The translations under genes were made by a program, and so were the position numbers. Below are positions 5,233 through 6,102 of a stretch of 6,102 nucleotides of DNA, piece after piece; positions within the stretch are counted from its first letter, which is position 1, and each line of letters starts with the position of its first letter. Where the stretch lies: assembly GCA_038238555.1 (NCBI GenBank), contig JBBRXP010000266.1, positions 1 through 6,102 of the forward strand. The letters are read 5' to 3'. The notes under the pieces are model-generated. The model was not told where the DNA came from. It was given only the letters and a program-made list of their open reading frames with translations, and made no database searches. Origin of the DNA: JANNXQ01 sp038238555 (GTDB lineage Bacteria > Verrucomicrobiota > Verrucomicrobiia > Chthoniobacterales > Chthoniobacteraceae).

Positions 5233-6102
5233 ATGTTGAAGCGCAACGGGAATTCAACGGCGCAGCAGCCAGAACAGCAGTTGAGCCTGTTCGATTTCCT
5301 GCCATCCAGAAAGGACACATCCGATGACCACCTACCCTCTAACCGGCTACGGCCTCATGGCGAAACGCCACTGGACGGAATTTCGTCCGCAAATGGTGAG
5401 GGAACTGGAGGCAAAGGGCACGCTAATGGAAGCGCTCTACGAGGCGCAGGAGACGACGCTCGACGAAATGGAAGCTCTTACGCGGAAGCTGGAGACGGAG
5501 CAGAAATTGACGCCGCAGCAGGCGCACGACGAGGCATGGGAGATGATCCGGGAGAAGTATATTCTCCTTCCAGCGGAAGAGAGCCTGAGCGTCTAAACAC
5601 CGGCAACTATCGCATCCGCGCGGAGGATGGAATTGGCGAGGGTTCGCTGAAACAAAAGTGCCGCGACAATTTCGCAGCCATCGAACTCGTCCGCAAACTC
5701 GACACGGAAGAGCGCGCGGCGACCGATGAGGAAAGGCGCGTGCTCGTCAAATTTGTCGGATGGGGCGGTATTCCCCAGGTCTTCGCGTGGCACGAGTCGA
5801 GCGGCTGGGACACGGAACGCGAACGTCTGAAAAGTCTGCTCACGGAATCGGAATACGAGGCGGCTCGCGCCTCGACGCTCAACGCGCACTACACGGCCTC
5901 GGTGGTTGTCAGCGCGATGTATGAGGCGGTGCAGCGGCTTGGGTTCAAACACGGCCGCGTTTTGGAACCGGCGCTCGGCATCGGGCATTTTCTCGGCCTG
6001 ATGCCGGACGATATTAGCGCGCGCTCACGGCTCACGGGCATCGAGGTTGACCCGCTCACGGCAAACATTGCGCGCAAGCTCTATCCCGACGCCGACATTC
6101 GC
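5233..6102 (+). CDS. Large N6-adenine methyltransferase/helicase-type protein, 5' part only
   Basis: The frame is open from ATG 5233 to the window end (290 residues), with no other start codon between the preceding in-frame stop (5164-5166) and this ATG. The N-terminus carries QLSLF (16-20), then a Gly/Asp/Ser/Arg-rich disordered linker (about 25-120). The conserved part begins at NTGNYRI (about 122) and continues with DNFAAIELV, LVKFVGWGGIPQVF, STLNAHYTA, AMYEAVQRLGF and the S-adenosylmethionine-binding motif VLEPALGIGHF (243-253), then LTGIEVDPLTANIA. This is the pattern of the very large methylase/helicase (DarB- or antirestriction-like) proteins of conjugative elements and phages. The catalytic (N/D)PP(Y/F) motif and the helicase domains would lie beyond the window. 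An in-frame ATG at 5536 is an alternative start. Likely roles are protecting transferred DNA from restriction, or host-range control. Confidence 0.8.
   Translation, partial: MLKRNGNSTAQQPEQQLSLFDFLPSRKDTSDDHLPSNRLRPHGETPLDGISSANGEGTGGKGHANGSALRGAGDDARRNGSSYAEAGDGAEIDAAAGARRGMGDDPGEVYSPSSGREPERLNTGNYRIRAEDGIGEGSLKQKCRDNFAAIELVRKLDTEERAATDEERRVLVKFVGWGGIPQVFAWHESSGWDTERERLKSLLTESEYEAARASTLNAHYTASVVVSAMYEAVQRLGFKHGRVLEPALGIGHFLGLMPDDISARSRLTGIEVDPLTANIARKLYPDADIR
5278..5292 (+). other. Perfect sliding-clamp (DnaN) binding motif QLSLF
   Basis: Codons 16-20 of the methyltransferase frame encode QLSLF, which fits the bacterial clamp-binding consensus QL(S/D)LF exactly. It sits in an exposed, probably disordered N-terminus (PEQQLSLFDFLP), where such motifs normally act. 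It precedes the nested gene, so its base sequence is not dictated by the other frame. Its presence supports translation from 5233. Binding itself is inferred. Confidence 0.55.
5310..5315 (+). promoter_or_regulatory. Shine-Dalgarno sequence of the nested gene
   Basis: aaagga ends eight bases before the ATG at 5324, a good spacing for initiation. It lies within the coding sequence of the methyltransferase frame, and most genes in this window have no such sequence, so it supports independent initiation of the nested gene. Confidence 0.6.
5324..5596 (+). CDS. 90-aa element-associated protein nested inside the methyltransferase frame
   Basis: The product begins MTTYPLTGYGLMAKRHWTEF and continues with a helical body: RPQMVRELEAKGTLMEAL, a long Glu-rich helix (about 40-65), then TPQQAHDEAWEMIREKYILLP (about 64-84). 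I recognise this as a small conserved protein found beside large methylase/helicase genes in mobile elements; its role is unknown to me. It has no signal or membrane segment. Third codon positions are G or C in 31 of 40 codons over 5402-5521, as expected of a real gene here, and it has its own Shine-Dalgarno sequence (5310-5315). The whole gene lies inside the open methyltransferase frame, read in the +1 register relative to it, so both proteins may be made from the same DNA. Confidence 0.85.
   Translation: MTTYPLTGYGLMAKRHWTEFRPQMVRELEAKGTLMEALYEAQETTLDEMEALTRKLETEQKLTPQQAHDEAWEMIREKYILLPAEESLSV

Noticed and set aside
4656..5318. 220-aa leftward open frame
   Set aside because: Cys/Arg/Pro-rich and featureless. 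It runs opposite to the 4821-5231 frame and across the hairpin-rich intergenic region.
5536..6102. Methyltransferase starting only at the internal ATG 5536
   Set aside because: Possible, but the frame is stop-free back to 5233, the 5233 ATG follows the upstream stop by one base, and the upstream part encodes QLSLF. Kept as an alternative and not as the main call.

Overview
The window reads as one edge of an integrated conjugative element (ICE or plasmid-like island) in a GC-rich bacterium. I infer Verrucomicrobiota, probably Opitutales-like, from three things: most genes lack a Shine-Dalgarno sequence and have A/C-rich leaders; the left-hand small protein resembles a family I associate with Opitutae and Planctomycetes; and there is a degenerate array of GC-rich dyad repeats. 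The taxonomy is an inference, not a search result.

Layout. Bases 1 to about 125 hold the tail of a TetR-type regulator reading rightward. It runs directly into the cut 3' end of a leftward gene (49-570), so two broken genes meet head-on in a recombination scar. Bases 571-1085 hold no convincing gene. They carry about seven degenerate 21-bp units rich in 16-nt near-palindromes (681-865), two further inverted repeats, and a perfect 12-bp-stem hairpin (1028-1055). A rightward gene set starts at 1086: a 103-aa protein of unknown function, a VirB9/TrbG/TraK-like periplasmic protein (1441-2286, start unclear), a VirB10/TrbI/TraB-like protein (2283-3416) and a coiled-coil lipoprotein (3416-4015). 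The last three overlap stop-to-start and have the make-up of the outer-membrane core of a type IV secretion system. Two small genes follow: 4056-4259, a paralogue of the first gene, and 4288-4680. After an intergenic stretch come 4821-5231 and then the start of a very large N6-adenine methyltransferase/helicase-type gene (5233 to beyond the window end).

The most striking feature is at the right end. The methyltransferase frame is open from an ATG at 5233, one base after the previous stop. A complete 90-aa gene (5324-5596), with its own Shine-Dalgarno sequence, lies wholly inside it in another frame. Third-position base use shows that the nested gene sets the composition there, so the long N-terminal linker of the methyltransferase appears to be overprinted on it. 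The same N-terminus carries a perfect DNA sliding-clamp (DnaN) binding pentapeptide, QLSLF.

How the genes may work together (inference): the VirB9/VirB10/lipoprotein trio would form the transfer channel across the outer membrane. The large methyltransferase/helicase would protect or process incoming DNA, and clamp binding would direct it to freshly replicated DNA. The small paralogous proteins are unknown element-specific factors.
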